This document shows, in pieces, positions 1 through 7,689 of a stretch of 42,886 nt of DNA. The stretch is from Chryseobacterium shigense. Its GTDB lineage: Bacteria > Bacteroidota > Bacteroidia > Flavobacteriales > Weeksellaceae. Under the pieces are notes generated by a model that made no database searches, was not told the origin of the DNA, and worked only from the letters and a program-made list of their open reading frames with translations. Each line of letters opens with the position of its first letter. Position 1 is the first letter of the stretch. The translations under genes were made by a program, and so were the position numbers. The DNA lies in assembly GCF_014207845.1 (NCBI RefSeq), contig NZ_JACHLC010000009.1, positions 1 through 42,886 on the forward strand, written 5' to 3'.

Positions 1-95
1 AAGGGCCAAAAAGTTATTAACAATTTTAGCCCAAAAATTGAAAAAAAATATCTTAAATTTTGTTAAATACTGTCCTAAGGATGGGGAGTATTATA
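1..95. repeat. Left copy of 95-bp terminal inverted repeat
   Basis: Bases 1-95 are the exact reverse complement of bases 42792-42886, and identity stops sharply at base 96. The segment carries an open reading frame on the plus strand, in the same frame as the gene at the right edge, that diverges after the shared part and stops at 115. The repeat may be genuine multi-copy DNA at which assembly broke, or an assembly artefact; the sequence alone cannot tell. Confidence 0.95.
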
Positions 96-115
96 AGCCT
101 CACATTTCTGGATAA
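2..115 (+). pseudogene. Fragment of the right-edge ORF (5' part only)
   Basis: On the plus strand the repeat encodes the same residues as the start of the minus-strand ORF at the right edge (KKNILNFVKYCPKDGEYY). After the junction at 95/96 it reads only a few unrelated residues and stops at TAA 113-115. The frame is open to the window edge, so the true start may lie outside. It is best read as a duplicated or chimeric 5' fragment, not a working gene. Confidence 0.4.
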
Positions 116-434
116 GCTCCGTTGGAATGAAGATGGTGGCCTGCAGCTTATATTTTTCAAGCAAAGGAACCAAATACTGAAGATTGTTGAGGTAACCGTC
201 ATCAAACGTAAGAATGAGTTTATGTTTCAACTGACAGCCGGGCTTCAGGTCATTGAAAAATATAGTATTATAATTATTTTTAATATACCTGAGGTGTTCT
301 TCCAGGTTTTCTGCGGATACGGTGAGCAAATCCCTACTGGTGATTTCTTTCTCCGGCAGAATTTTGTGATACATGAGAATACGGATGCTTTCTGTTTTTG
401 AAAGGCCAAGCATCCTTTTAACAAATTTGAGCAT
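75..434 (-). pseudogene. Truncated polysaccharide deacetylase (NodB-like)
   Basis: The N-terminal part carries typical NodB-domain features: an RILMYHKIL strand near residue 20 and the LTFDDGY metal and catalytic motif at about residues 74-80, followed by the helix and the ATIFIPTELI strand. Members of this family usually exceed 200 residues, but here the reading frame enters the 95-bp terminal repeat after residue 113 and stops within it at residue 119. The remaining metal-ligand and catalytic half of the domain is therefore absent. The likely original role is deacetylation of a cell-surface polysaccharide. The truncation is either a real rearrangement or a contig-end artefact. The start ATG is at 434. 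Confidence 0.75.
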
Positions 435-803
435 GGTTATCTGAATTTTGCAATCCGTACGTTTATACTATAAAAGCTACTTACGGTTTATATAATTCTA
501 TTGTTTTTACTTATTGACTGATTTATTGCTATGAGTCTACATAAAAAGACATCTGTTACAATTTTCAAAATTAACTAAATATCAGGTGTGCCAGCTTAAA
601 AAAAAAATTAAAAAACTAATAAAAACAGCTGAACAATGGATTATAAATCTAGATAAAGAAATCCGGATAATAGCAGCGAAAATACAAACAGAAACGAACG
701 GACTATTTATAACCAAATGGAATTAAAATGAAAAGAAAACGAAAACAGCCGGCACAAAAAGTTGATGTTTGTCCGGCTGTTTTTATTTTAAGATCTTAAG
801 GTG
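435..803. other. Intergenic region, no gene seen
   Basis: This is AT-rich sequence upstream of the truncated deacetylase and downstream of the glycosyltransferase. The only structure I can support is the hairpin at 745-780. A 23-codon ATG frame starting at 728 overlaps that hairpin and is not believable as a gene. Confidence 0.6.
745..787. terminator. Rho-independent terminator (bidirectional)
   Basis: A perfect 8-bp stem ACAGCCGG/CCGGCTGT (745-752 and 773-780), extended by CAAA/TTTG, is T-rich on both sides. It lies directly downstream of the minus-strand glycosyltransferase ending at 804. Confidence 0.75.
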
Positions 804-1559
804 TTATTTGAACTTAAGAATTTCGTTGATCTTTATGTATTTCAGGAATGTGTAAAATGCTCCGGTAACAGATATATAAAATCCGGCCATACCATCCAGA
901 AAACCTAGCTTGAAGAAATAAGTTTTCATAAAATCGAAGAAAGGGGAGAAAATAATCTTGAAAATGGATACTGTTTTTCCGTTAGAGATCTTTTTTTCTG
1001 CCATCAACTGTGTATAATTATTGATTTTTTCAATGTGATGGGCAATGCTTTTGTAGGTATAATGATCAATATTTCCCGGCAGTTTCCCTTTTTTATCCTG
1101 TGTTATAAAACACTCATGCACCAGATCATCAGTGTATTTCCCATGCCCTTTTTTAAAGAATCTTTCTCTCCATACGTTGCCCCAGCCACCATATTTAATG
1201 GTTTTCTTCAGCAAAATATTGTTGAAGTGGATTTCATAAACATTATAAGGGGGACTGGGATTTTGTAGGATTTCTTTAATGGCATTTACGGCCTCTGCAT
1301 CCGGAACTTCATCGGAATCTAAAAACAATATCCATTCTCCTGAAGCTTCGGACAGGGTATAGTTCTTCTGACAGCCGAAGCCGTAGAATTTTTTTCGGAT
1401 AAATTTTACCTTCGGAAACCCGGTACAAATTTCTTCGGTTTTGTCTGTGGAAAAGGAATCAACGACAATAATTTCATCAGCTATCTCATGGATACTCCTG
1501 ATGCTTTTCTCAATGATCCTTTCTCCATTAAAAACAATATAACAGACTGATAACTTCAT
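804..1559 (-). CDS. Family 2 glycosyltransferase (WaaE/KdtX-like)
   Basis: A 251-residue GT-A glycosyltransferase. The N-terminal Rossmann-like region (SVCYIVFNGERIIEKSI) is followed by IVVDSFSTDKT, with D34 binding the nucleotide, and the DxD-type motif LFLDSDE (D81, D83) for the metal. The arrangement, including the GFGCQKNY segment near residue 60, resembles the LPS-core glucosyltransferase group WaaE/KdtX, so transfer of a sugar to LPS core or another envelope glycan is inferred. The C-terminal hydrophobic stretch may hold it at the membrane. Its ATG shares one base with the rocD stop codon (TAATG), so it is probably translated by coupling with rocD. The donor and acceptor cannot be read from the sequence. 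Confidence 0.82.
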   Translation of the reverse strand: MKLSVCYIVFNGERIIEKSIRSIHEIADEIIVVDSFSTDKTEEICTGFPKVKFIRKKFYGFGCQKNYTLSEASGEWILFLDSDEVPDAEAVNAIKEILQNPSPPYNVYEIHFNNILLKKTIKYGGWGNVWRERFFKKGHGKYTDDLVHECFITQDKKGKLPGNIDHYTYKSIAHHIEKINNYTQLMAEKKISNGKTVSIFKIIFSPFFDFMKTYFFKLGFLDGMAGFYISVTGAFYTFLKYIKINEILKFK

Positions 1560-2806
1560 TAATGAAATTCTGTGATAGTTTTTTCAATGATTTTTACGCA
1601 GTCTAAAAGCTGCTCTTCTGTAATAACCAAAGGTGGTGCCAATCTAATGATATTTCCGTGGGTAGGTTTTGCCAGCAGACCGTTTTCTTTTAACTGCAGA
1701 CATAAATTCCATGCTGTAGAGCTGTCTGGTGTGTCATTAATTAAAATAGCATTTAAAAGACCTTTTCCTCTTACTTTGGTAATCAGATTATTTTTTTCAA
1801 TAATTTTTTCAATTTCAGCTCTGAAAAGCTGACCCAGATGTTCTGCTCTTTCAGACAATTTTTCATCGGCAACCACATCTAAAGCGGCTACTGCCACTGC
1901 GCAGGCAATAGGATTTCCTCCGAATGTGGAACCATGCTGCCCCGGCTTAATCACATTCATAATATGATTATTGGCTAATACCGCAGATACAGGATACATA
2001 CCTCCTGAAAGGGCTTTCCCTAGGATCAGGATGTCCGGCTGCACATTTTCGTGGTGACATGCGATGAGCTGCCCTGTTCTTGCGATGCCGGTCTGAACTT
2101 CATCTGCAATGAACAATACGTTATGTTTTTTACATAGTTCAGAAGCATTTTTCAGGAAGCCTTCATCCGGAACATACACTCCGGCCTCTCCCTGAATAGG
2201 TTCCACCAGAAAAGCTGCAATATTTGCGGCTTCTCTGTTGAGCACTTCTTCCAGTGCTGTAATATCATTGTATGGAATTTTTATAAATCCGGGTGTAAAA
2301 GGGCCATAGTTCTGGTTTGCATCGGGATCATTTGAGAAAGAAACTATAGTAGTTGTTCTTCCGTGGAAATTATTTTCACAAACGATAATTTTAGCTGCAT
2401 TTTCAGAAATTCCTTTTACTTCATAGCTCCATTTTCTGGCCAGTTTTACGGCAGTTTCTACAGCTTCAGCTCCGGAATTCATAGGAAGAACCTTATCGAA
2501 TCCGAAAAGGGAAGTGATTTTCTGTTCGTATTCGCCCAGTTTTGAGTTGTAAAATGCTCTTGATGTAAGGGCAAGCTTTTGGGCCTGCTCTACCAGTGCC
2601 GCTACAATTTTAGGATGGGAGTGCCCCTGGTTTACAGCAGAATAAGCGGAAAGGAAATCATAATATTTTTTGCCTTCAACATCCCATACAAAAACGCCTT
2701 CTCCGCGGTCAAGAACTACCGGAAGAGGGTGATAGTTGTGTGCTCCATGTTTGTCTTCAAGGTCAATAAAATACTGTGAGTTTTTTGCTGTTGCTGCTGT
2801 TGACAT
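1559..2806 (-). CDS. rocD: Ornithine aminotransferase
   Basis: A class III pyridoxal-phosphate aminotransferase of 415 residues, a normal length for the family. It shows the [17 protein letters not shown] segment around residues 110-126, the cofactor-contacting DEVQTG (D235, E236, Q238) and the Schiff-base lysine K264 in LGKALSGG. The opening ([22 protein letters not shown]) is characteristic of ornithine-oxo-acid transaminase rather than acetylornithine or GABA transaminases. The enzyme converts ornithine and 2-oxoglutarate to glutamate semialdehyde and glutamate in arginine/proline metabolism. A TAAATTTG -7 element lies about 17 bp upstream of the start. The downstream glycosyltransferase overlaps by one base, an unusual operon partner for a catabolic enzyme. 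Confidence 0.93.
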   Translation of the reverse strand: MSTAATAKNSQYFIDLEDKHGAHNYHPLPVVLDRGEGVFVWDVEGKKYYDFLSAYSAVNQGHSHPKIVAALVEQAQKLALTSRAFYNSKLGEYEQKITSLFGFDKVLPMNSGAEAVETAVKLARKWSYEVKGISENAAKIIVCENNFHGRTTTIVSFSNDPDANQNYGPFTPGFIKIPYNDITALEEVLNREAANIAAFLVEPIQGEAGVYVPDEGFLKNASELCKKHNVLFIADEVQTGIARTGQLIACHHENVQPDILILGKALSGGMYPVSAVLANNHIMNVIKPGQHGSTFGGNPIACAVAVAALDVVADEKLSERAEHLGQLFRAEIEKIIEKNNLITKVRGKGLLNAILINDTPDSSTAWNLCLQLKENGLLAKPTHGNIIRLAPPLVITEEQLLDCVKIIEKTITEFH

Positions 2807-2822
2807 ATGTTTCGGTTTTCGA

Positions 2823-2830
2823 CAAATTTA
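2823..2830 (-). promoter_or_regulatory. -7 element of rocD promoter
   Basis: On the minus strand this reads TAAATTTG, a match to the Bacteroidetes -7 consensus TAnnTTTG. An upstream TTG is 24 bp away, slightly further than usual. Confidence 0.45.
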
Positions 2831-3119
2831 AGCATTATTAATGAGATGCATGAACAAAAACATAATGCAGTATATAGCAGTAATTAAAGTATATTTTAAG
2901 GTTTGTAAGTGCTGCATCAGAAAATATTTCTTTTGTGAATTAGCTGTGACAGGTTTTATATCTTTCGAAGATGATTTTGAGTTTTTTTATTGTTTTTCCT
3001 TTATTATCTGAAAAGATGATTGCTGTTTCAATGTGTTTTCTTTTGCCTCCGATTTATAGACAATAGTATGCTGAATTTTTTCCATTATTTTTTGTCTATG
3101 GCAGTATCAGGTTTGTGTA
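2831..3119. other. Intergenic region, no gene seen
   Basis: About 290 bp of AT-rich sequence lie between rocD and the YdcF-like gene, both on the minus strand. I see no convincing ORF, RNA gene or strong terminator in it. Confidence 0.5.
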
Positions 3120-3671
3120 TTATAAATAATAGGCAAAAAATTCTCTGAAAATTGAATACAGATCCCTAATTTCAAAGTACTCAGGGCTGGAGCTGGTTAT
3201 ATTGTTAAAGTGATGCTTTCTGAACAATTTTTTAATACGGGTCTGATGATAGTATTGAGAGACTGAAATGATACTTTTATACTTTAAGCTGTCTGCAATT
3301 CTTACTGAATTAATAACAGTTTTTTCAGTAGTATCACCATGATTGTCTGTAATAATTTTGTCAGAAGGAATTTTATTTTCAATCAGGTATTTCTTCATCT
3401 CACTTCCTTCCCAATATCCTTCTTTACCCAGGCCGCCGCTTACCAATATTTCTTTTACCTGTTTTTTTCTATAGAGTTTGATTGTCTCATCTAATCTGGC
3501 TTTCAATCTGGGAGACAGGGTTCCGTCTTCATTAACTTTATTGCCAAGCACAACTGCCAAATCAGCATTTTGTTGAGTATTGATTAACCCATCTGCCGTT
3601 ATATAAATTGAATGGATGACAAACCATACCATTCCTGCAATAAAAATGTATTTAAAAATATTTTTCAACAT
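3120..3671 (-). CDS. YdcF/SanA-like DUF218 membrane protein
   Basis: A 183-residue protein with one N-terminal transmembrane segment (about residues 5-25) and a DUF218 domain. Domain markers are ADLAVVLGNKV (37-46), the SPRLKARLDETIKLYRK helix (53-69) and LVSGG (77-81), then the GDTTEKTVINS segment (112-122). The family includes SanA/ElyC and YdcF, which are envelope-linked in other bacteria, some affecting peptidoglycan or vancomycin tolerance. The biochemical activity is not settled. The domain probably faces the periplasm. It stands alone with long flanking gaps. ATG at 3671 is the only sensible start. Confidence 0.82.
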   Translation of the reverse strand: MLKNIFKYIFIAGMVWFVIHSIYITADGLINTQQNADLAVVLGNKVNEDGTLSPRLKARLDETIKLYRKKQVKEILVSGGLGKEGYWEGSEMKKYLIENKIPSDKIITDNHGDTTEKTVINSVRIADSLKYKSIISVSQYYHQTRIKKLFRKHHFNNITSSSPEYFEIRDLYSIFREFFAYYL

Positions 3672-4003
3672 AGATTTGTTTGCCGTTATTGCATTTTTAC
3701 CTGTTTTCCGCTGTTAATGCTTTTTCGTTCTTGAGTTTCCGTGATATCTTCGCCTGCCATGATATTATTTTTTTGTATTGAAGCAATAATAATTCCTTTC
3801 TGTATTTATCTGTACATTTTCTCCTTAGACTCATTTTTTCTGGCAGGATGCTGCTTTAAAAATCGGATAATATAAATCTTATATCATCTTCGTATTTTTT
3901 GTAGAAATTAACCAAGACACTATTAGAATCAAAAAAGACAGAACGGTATTCCTTACGGTTTACCATTCTGTCTGCTGTTTTTTTCTTGAGGTAGGAATTA
4001 CTT
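3672..4003. other. Intergenic region, only a terminator seen
   Basis: This AT-rich gap between the YdcF-like gene and tssD holds the terminator of tssD (3936-3973). A 24-codon minus-strand ATG frame (3760-3686) sits just upstream of the YdcF-like gene and is too short to support. Confidence 0.5.
3936..3973 (-). terminator. Terminator of tssD
   Basis: A 12-bp stem with one G-T pair (3936-3947 and 3962-3973) is followed on the minus strand by a run of T. It lies about 30 bp after the tssD stop. Confidence 0.8.
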
Positions 4004-4411
4004 TTAAGATGTAGGCCATTCCGCTCTATAAGAAGAAGTACCCAGATCGATAAGCTCAGCGCTTACAATGAAGCTGATGTACATGCTGTTTTCATCTACT
4101 GCATCAAAGTCTACTTCGTGCTGAATTACGTATCCGTTTTCCCATTTCAAAGTAGTAAGTGTTCCTTCTTCGTGAGACTTGTTGAAGGTAACCTCTCCGG
4201 TTGTAGGTTTGTATTTTCCGTTAAGAAGACTTTCCAGAATGTCTGATTTTTCAGTTGCCTCTACTGTGATTTTGATCAATGCATTGGAAGGATCTGATGC
4301 TACTCTTCCTGATACATCTGTAGTACGGGATACACTGTAGTTAAGCTTTAATAACTTCTGTCCTTCACCGCCGTTGAATTTTAGAATTCCTCTTGAATTT
4401 CTTTCTGCCAT
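4004..4411 (-). CDS. tssD: Type VI secretion tube protein TssD (Hcp), orphan
   Basis: A 135-residue protein with the features of the Bacteroidetes TssD/Hcp family: the MAERNSRGILKFNGGEG opening, alternating beta-strand pattern and an internal helix (TEKSDILESLLNGKYKPTTGEV). Hcp proteins form hexameric rings that stack into the tube fired by the contractile T6SS (subtype iii in Bacteroidetes). No sheath, baseplate, ClpV or VgrG genes are nearby, so this is an orphan copy with its own terminator and a -7 element upstream. It could feed a T6SS encoded elsewhere, or be a duplicated tube gene used to carry particular cargo. Family assignment rests on the recognised sequence pattern; no search was run. 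Confidence 0.82.
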   Translation of the reverse strand: MAERNSRGILKFNGGEGQKLLKLNYSVSRTTDVSGRVASDPSNALIKITVEATEKSDILESLLNGKYKPTTGEVTFNKSHEEGTLTTLKWENGYVIQHEVDFDAVDENSMYISFIVSAELIDLGTSSYRAEWPTS

Positions 4412-4461
4412 GATTAGTAAATTTTAATTGTTAATATTTTGTGATTTGTTGTTTATATCAC

Positions 4462-4469
4462 CAAAAATA
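4462..4469 (-). promoter_or_regulatory. -7 element upstream of tssD
   Basis: On the minus strand this reads TATTTTTG, matching TAnnTTTG, 51 bp before the tssD ATG. No TTG is seen at the usual distance. Confidence 0.35.
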
Positions 4470-4530
4470 GAAGTAATTATACAATCAGGAAAATTTTTTA
4501 AGGAAATTTGAAAAAGTGTCGTAATTCTTC

Positions 4531-4565
4531 TACTAACAAGTGTTAGGTTTTTTTATTTGTTAGTA
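4531..4565. promoter_or_regulatory. Inverted-repeat cluster, possible operator
   Basis: TACTAACAA (4531-4539) pairs with TTGTTAGTA (4557-4565), and a third half-site makes the inner palindrome CTAACA-AG-TGTTAG (4532-4545). On the minus strand the cluster lies upstream of the tssD -7 element, where an activator or repressor could bind. No T-run follows the outer arms cleanly, so it is less likely to be a plain terminator. Confidence 0.35.
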
Positions 4566-4692
4566 ATCAGTGGTTTATGAATTTAATATTAAAGATTTAT
4601 TAACTCCTGTTGGGCAGAGAGTTTGAAAGGGTTTCCGGGAAATTAGTTCTACTTTTTGAAAAGATAAAAGCCTCAAAAATCTGAACATAAAA

Positions 4693-4717
4693 AAACTGCC
4701 CCGGAATGAGGCAGTTT
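4693..4717 (-). terminator. Terminator of accB-accC
   Basis: An 8-bp stem AAACTGCC/GGCAGTTT is followed on the minus strand by a T-run (A-run at 4689-4695). It lies 22 bp after the accC stop. Confidence 0.8.
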
Positions 4718-4738
4718 AAAATGTATATACCAATAATC

Positions 4739-6094
4739 TTAGTGATTATCATATTTTCTGTCCATTACAAAATCCTCCATGAATTTTGTTGTGTAGTTTC
4801 CTGCCAGATAATCTTCATTATCCATCAGTTGTCTGTGGAAAGGAATCGTTGTTTTTACTCCTTCAATATAGAATTCTTCCAAAGCACGTCTCATTTTGGC
4901 AATAGCCTCATCACGGGTTTGAGCCGTAGTGATAAGTTTTGCGATCATTGAATCATAGTTGGAAGGAATGGTGTATCCGGAATATACGTGAGTATCCACT
5001 CTGATTCCGTGTCCGCCTGGGATATTTAATCCTGTGATTTTTCCCGGAGACGGTCTGAAGTCTGCATAAGGATCTTCAGCATTGATTCTGCACTCAATTG
5101 AGTGTAATTTCGGGTAGTAATTGATTCCTGAAATAGGAGTTCCCGCAGCAAGAAGAATCTGTTCTCTGATCAGGTCATAATCAATTACCTGCTCAGTAAT
5201 AGGATGCTCTACCTGGATTCTTGTGTTCATTTCCATGAAATAGAAATTTCTGTGCTTGTCTACAAGGAATTCAATAGTTCCTACCCCTTCATATCCAATA
5301 AATTCAGCCGCTTTTACAGCCGCTTCACCCATTTTCTCACGAAGTTCATCAGTCATGAACGGAGAAGGAGTTTCTTCAGTCAGTTTTTGGTTTCTTCTCT
5401 GTACAGAACAGTCTCTTTCAGAAAGGTGACATGCTTTTCCGTACTGGTCGCCAGCAACCTGAATTTCGATATGTCTTGGCTCTTCAATCAATTTTTCCAT
5501 GTACATTCCTCCGTTTCCGAAGGCGGCTACAGCTTCCTGAATTGCAGATTCCCAGTGATCTTTAAGGTCTTCAGCTTTCCATACAGCTCTCATCCCTTTT
5601 CCACCACCACCTGCAGTAGCTTTGATCATAACAGGATATCCTGTTTCTTCTGCTACTTTTACAGCATGCTCATAAGATTCGATCAGACCGTCAGAACCTG
5701 GTACACATGGTACTCCTGCAGCTTTCATCGTTGCTTTGGCATTGGCTTTATCACCCATTTTTTCAATCTGCTCGGGAGAAGCACCAATAAATTTGATGTT
5801 GTTTTTCTGGCAGATTCCTGAGAAATTAGCATTTTCAGAAAGGAATCCGTAACCCGGATGAATAGCATCAGCATTGGTAATTTCTGCTGCTGCAATAATA
5901 TTAGGAATTTTAAGATATGAGTCTTTGCTCATCGCAGGGCCTATACAAACCGCTTCATCAGCAAATCTTACGTGAAGACTGTCTTTGTCCGCAGTAGAGT
6001 ATACTGCAACGGTTTTGATACCCATTTCTTTGCAGGTACGTAAGATACGCATTGCAATTTCGCCACGATTGGCTATTAATATTTTTTTGAACAT
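4739..6094 (-). CDS. accC: Biotin carboxylase subunit of acetyl-CoA carboxylase
   Basis: A 451-residue ATP-grasp enzyme that carboxylates the biotin of AccB with ATP and bicarbonate, the first half of malonyl-CoA synthesis. Visible are the N-terminal [23 protein letters not shown] (79-88), the glycine-rich ATP loop GGGGKGMR (162-169) and the [13 protein letters not shown] active-site segment. Length and motif order are normal for AccC. It follows accB at a 99-bp gap containing a perfect 16-bp tandem repeat and a TCTAACATCTAA-type repeat, and both genes end at one terminator. The carboxyltransferase genes accA and accD are not in the window. Confidence 0.96.
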   Translation of the reverse strand: MFKKILIANRGEIAMRILRTCKEMGIKTVAVYSTADKDSLHVRFADEAVCIGPAMSKDSYLKIPNIIAAAEITNADAIHPGYGFLSENANFSGICQKNNIKFIGASPEQIEKMGDKANAKATMKAAGVPCVPGSDGLIESYEHAVKVAEETGYPVMIKATAGGGGKGMRAVWKAEDLKDHWESAIQEAVAAFGNGGMYMEKLIEEPRHIEIQVAGDQYGKACHLSERDCSVQRRNQKLTEETPSPFMTDELREKMGEAAVKAAEFIGYEGVGTIEFLVDKHRNFYFMEMNTRIQVEHPITEQVIDYDLIREQILLAAGTPISGINYYPKLHSIECRINAEDPYADFRPSPGKITGLNIPGGHGIRVDTHVYSGYTIPSNYDSMIAKLITTAQTRDEAIAKMRRALEEFYIEGVKTTIPFHRQLMDNEDYLAGNYTTKFMEDFVMDRKYDNH

Positions 6095-6101
6095 CTTTTT
6101 T

Positions 6102-6133
6102 AATTTGAAAATTAGATAATTTGAAAATTAGAT
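6102..6133. repeat. Perfect 16-bp tandem repeat (two copies)
   Basis: The unit AATTTGAAAATTAGAT occurs twice head to tail in the accB-accC gap. The function is unknown. Confidence 0.9.
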
Positions 6134-6160
6134 AATGTTATTTTGAATGCAGAATTAAGT

Positions 6161-6186
6161 CTAACATCTAATGTCTAACATCTAAC
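6161..6186. repeat. CTAACATCTAA-type intergenic repeat
   Basis: CTAACATCTAATG is followed by TCTAACATCTAAC, a degenerate tandem repeat with a period of about 13, or 7 at the sub-unit level. A closely related stretch occurs upstream of leuS (27536-27556). Confidence 0.8.
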
Positions 6187-6193
6187 TTCTGAA

Positions 6194-6676
6194 TTAAGAT
6201 GGATCTACTAAGAATAAAGGCTGGTCATATTCTACCGGAGTAGCATCATCTACCAGGATCTTCACGATTTTTCCGCTGATCTCAGAATCAATCTGGTTGA
6301 ATAACTTCATTGCTTCGATTACGCAAACTACTTTTCCTGCAGTAATTTCATCGCCCACGTTTACGAATACGTCCTTATCCGGAGACGGTTTTCTGTAAAA
6401 AGTACCGATCATTGGAGATTTGATAGCCACATATTTGCTGTCATCAGATGCTGCTTCAGCTTTTTCAACTGGTGCTGCTGCCGGAACTGCTGCTACAGGA
6501 GCGGGAGCAGCTGCCTGAGGAGCTGTGTGGTAAACTGCTGGCTGTGCATATACCGCATCGCTACCGGCTAATGGAGTTTTAATAGTGATTTCGAAATCTT
6601 TAGTTTTGTATTTTACTTCTGAAACTTCAGCCTTAGATACAAACTTAATAAGATTTTGTATGTCTTTAATGTCCAT
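6194..6676 (-). CDS. accB: Biotin carboxyl carrier protein of acetyl-CoA carboxylase
   Basis: A 160-residue BCCP. The C-terminal biotinyl domain contains the biotinylation motif EAMKLFNQI, with K124 as the acceptor lysine. An Ala/Pro-rich flexible linker (about residues 39-75) connects it to the N-terminal region. It carries CO2 from AccC to the carboxyltransferase in fatty-acid synthesis. It is the first gene of the accB-accC operon and has its own promoter, TTG-N18-TATCTTTG. Length and domain layout are typical. Confidence 0.96.
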   Translation of the reverse strand: MDIKDIQNLIKFVSKAEVSEVKYKTKDFEITIKTPLAGSDAVYAQPAVYHTAPQAAAPAPVAAVPAAAPVEKAEAASDDSKYVAIKSPMIGTFYRKPSPDKDVFVNVGDEITAGKVVCVIEAMKLFNQIDSEISGKIVKILVDDATPVEYDQPLFLVDPS

Positions 6677-6699
6677 AAATTTGATATTTGATTTTGACC

Positions 6700-6728
6700 C
6701 AAAGATACCAAAAAAACATAAAAAACAA
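6700..6728 (-). promoter_or_regulatory. accB promoter
   Basis: On the minus strand, TTG (6726-6728) is separated by 18 bp from TATCTTTG (6700-6707). This fits the Bacteroidetes housekeeping-sigma consensus and ends 24 bp before the accB ATG. Confidence 0.6.
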
Positions 6729-6730
6729 CA

Positions 6731-6767
6731 AAAAACCGCCTAATTTTATCTAAATTGAGCGGTTTTT
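6731..6767. terminator. Terminator downstream of rpmF
   Basis: A 9-bp perfect stem AAAAACCGC/GCGGTTTTT (6731-6739 and 6759-6767) with A- and T-runs in the arms can act in either direction. It separates yceD-rpmF from the accB promoter. Confidence 0.7.
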
Positions 6768-6780
6768 GTATTAAAATGAG

Positions 6781-6799
6781 GCTTTTTCAGCGAAAAAGC
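6781..6799 (-). terminator. Second hairpin after rpmF
   Basis: An 8-bp stem GCTTTTTC/GAAAAAGC with a 3-base loop begins six bases after the rpmF stop. It has no long T-run, so it may support the terminator just beyond or protect the 3' end. Confidence 0.4.
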
Positions 6800-6804
6800 G
6801 ACTC

Positions 6805-7008
6805 TTAGTTTTCTTCTGTAGTTGCTACTTCTTTTTCCAATACTACTTTACCTCTGTAATAAAGTTTTCCTTCATGCCAGTGAGCTCTGTGGTAAAGGTG
6901 AAGTTCACCAGTTGTTGCATCTTTAGCTAATTGAGGAACTACTGCTTTATAATGAGTTCTTCTCTTATCTCTTCTTGTGGACGACTGTCTTCTCTTAGGA
7001 TGTGCCAT
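6805..7008 (-). CDS. rpmF: 50S ribosomal protein L32
   Basis: A 67-residue basic protein beginning [19 protein letters not shown], the L32 signature. An upstream in-frame ATG (7050) would add a hydrophobic, non-family extension, so ATG 7008 is the start. It follows yceD with a 66-bp gap, the standard yceD-rpmF pairing in many bacteria. The zinc-binding cysteines found in some L32 proteins are absent. Confidence 0.96.
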   Translation of the reverse strand: MAHPKRRQSSTRRDKRRTHYKAVVPQLAKDATTGELHLYHRAHWHEGKLYYRGKVVLEKEVATTEEN

Positions 7009-7074
7009 TTTGAATAACTTTTTTAATTGATGAGCGATGAGATTCATCATCTCATCATATTTAAATTATTTTAT

Positions 7075-7605
7075 TTAATTATTGTCTTTTAATTTTCTTA
7101 AGGCGTCCCATCTCGGATCGCTCTCATGTTCCTCTTCTTCGGACTCTTCAATATCTTTTGGACTGAACCTGTTCAGGATTTCCAGATCTTCATCGGTTAC
7201 ATTCGGTGAAATTTTTTTCATTGGTATGGAAAGCTGTACATTTTCATAAATCAGCTGAGCTACGTTGAATGCATGATCTGAGGCCGGTATAGTAATAACC
7301 TCTTCATTACTGTCATCATATTCCTCACCAAAATTGATCAAAATCTTAATCTCATGTTCCACAGGATAGTTGAATTCATCATTTGTGATATCACAAATAA
7401 GTTCCACAGTTCCGTGTATTTTGATCTCAAATTCTAAAAAAGTAGTATGCTTTTCAAGAAAAACATCTGCTGTTATTTTAGGATTTGTAAATTCCTGTTC
7501 AGTGTCAAATAATTGAAAGAACGCATTATCTATCTCAAATTTGAACACGTGCTTCCCGTTTTTGAGTCCGGAAAAGCTTACGTCATAGTTTCTTAACTTG
7601 TCCAT
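7075..7605 (-). CDS. YceD/DUF177 family protein
   Basis: A 176-residue DUF177 protein. In other bacteria YceD is needed for normal 23S rRNA accumulation, and the gene sits before rpmF as it does here. Visible features are the mid-protein strand region ending in LICDITNDEFNYPVEHEIKI and the acidic C-terminal tail. The C-terminal part has WDALRKLKDN, common in this family. An upstream ATG at 7620 exists, but the start at 7605 (MDKLRNYDVSF) fits the family better. The ribosome-assembly role is inferred from family and neighbour. Confidence 0.88.
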   Translation of the reverse strand: MDKLRNYDVSFSGLKNGKHVFKFEIDNAFFQLFDTEQEFTNPKITADVFLEKHTTFLEFEIKIHGTVELICDITNDEFNYPVEHEIKILINFGEEYDDSNEEVITIPASDHAFNVAQLIYENVQLSIPMKKISPNVTDEDLEILNRFSPKDIEESEEEEHESDPRWDALRKLKDNN

Positions 7606-7689
7606 AAAATGAGTGTGCAAAAATATGCAAATTTTTTATAATTACAAATAAAATACATAACAAATTAATTTAAAATTTGTTTTTAATAA

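Larger units (their letters stand above)
4412..4738. other. Intergenic region upstream of tssD
   Basis: The gap holds a -7 element for tssD (4462-4469), a cluster of CTAACA/TGTTAG half-sites (4531-4565) and the accC terminator (4693-4717). No ORF is supported. Confidence 0.6.

Noticed and set aside
728..799. 23-codon basic ORF on the plus strand
   Set aside because: It runs through the terminator hairpin at 745-780 and has no independent support.
3686..3760. 24-codon ATG frame on the minus strand ahead of the YdcF-like gene
   Set aside because: It is too short, has no promoter or conserved feature, and could arise by chance.
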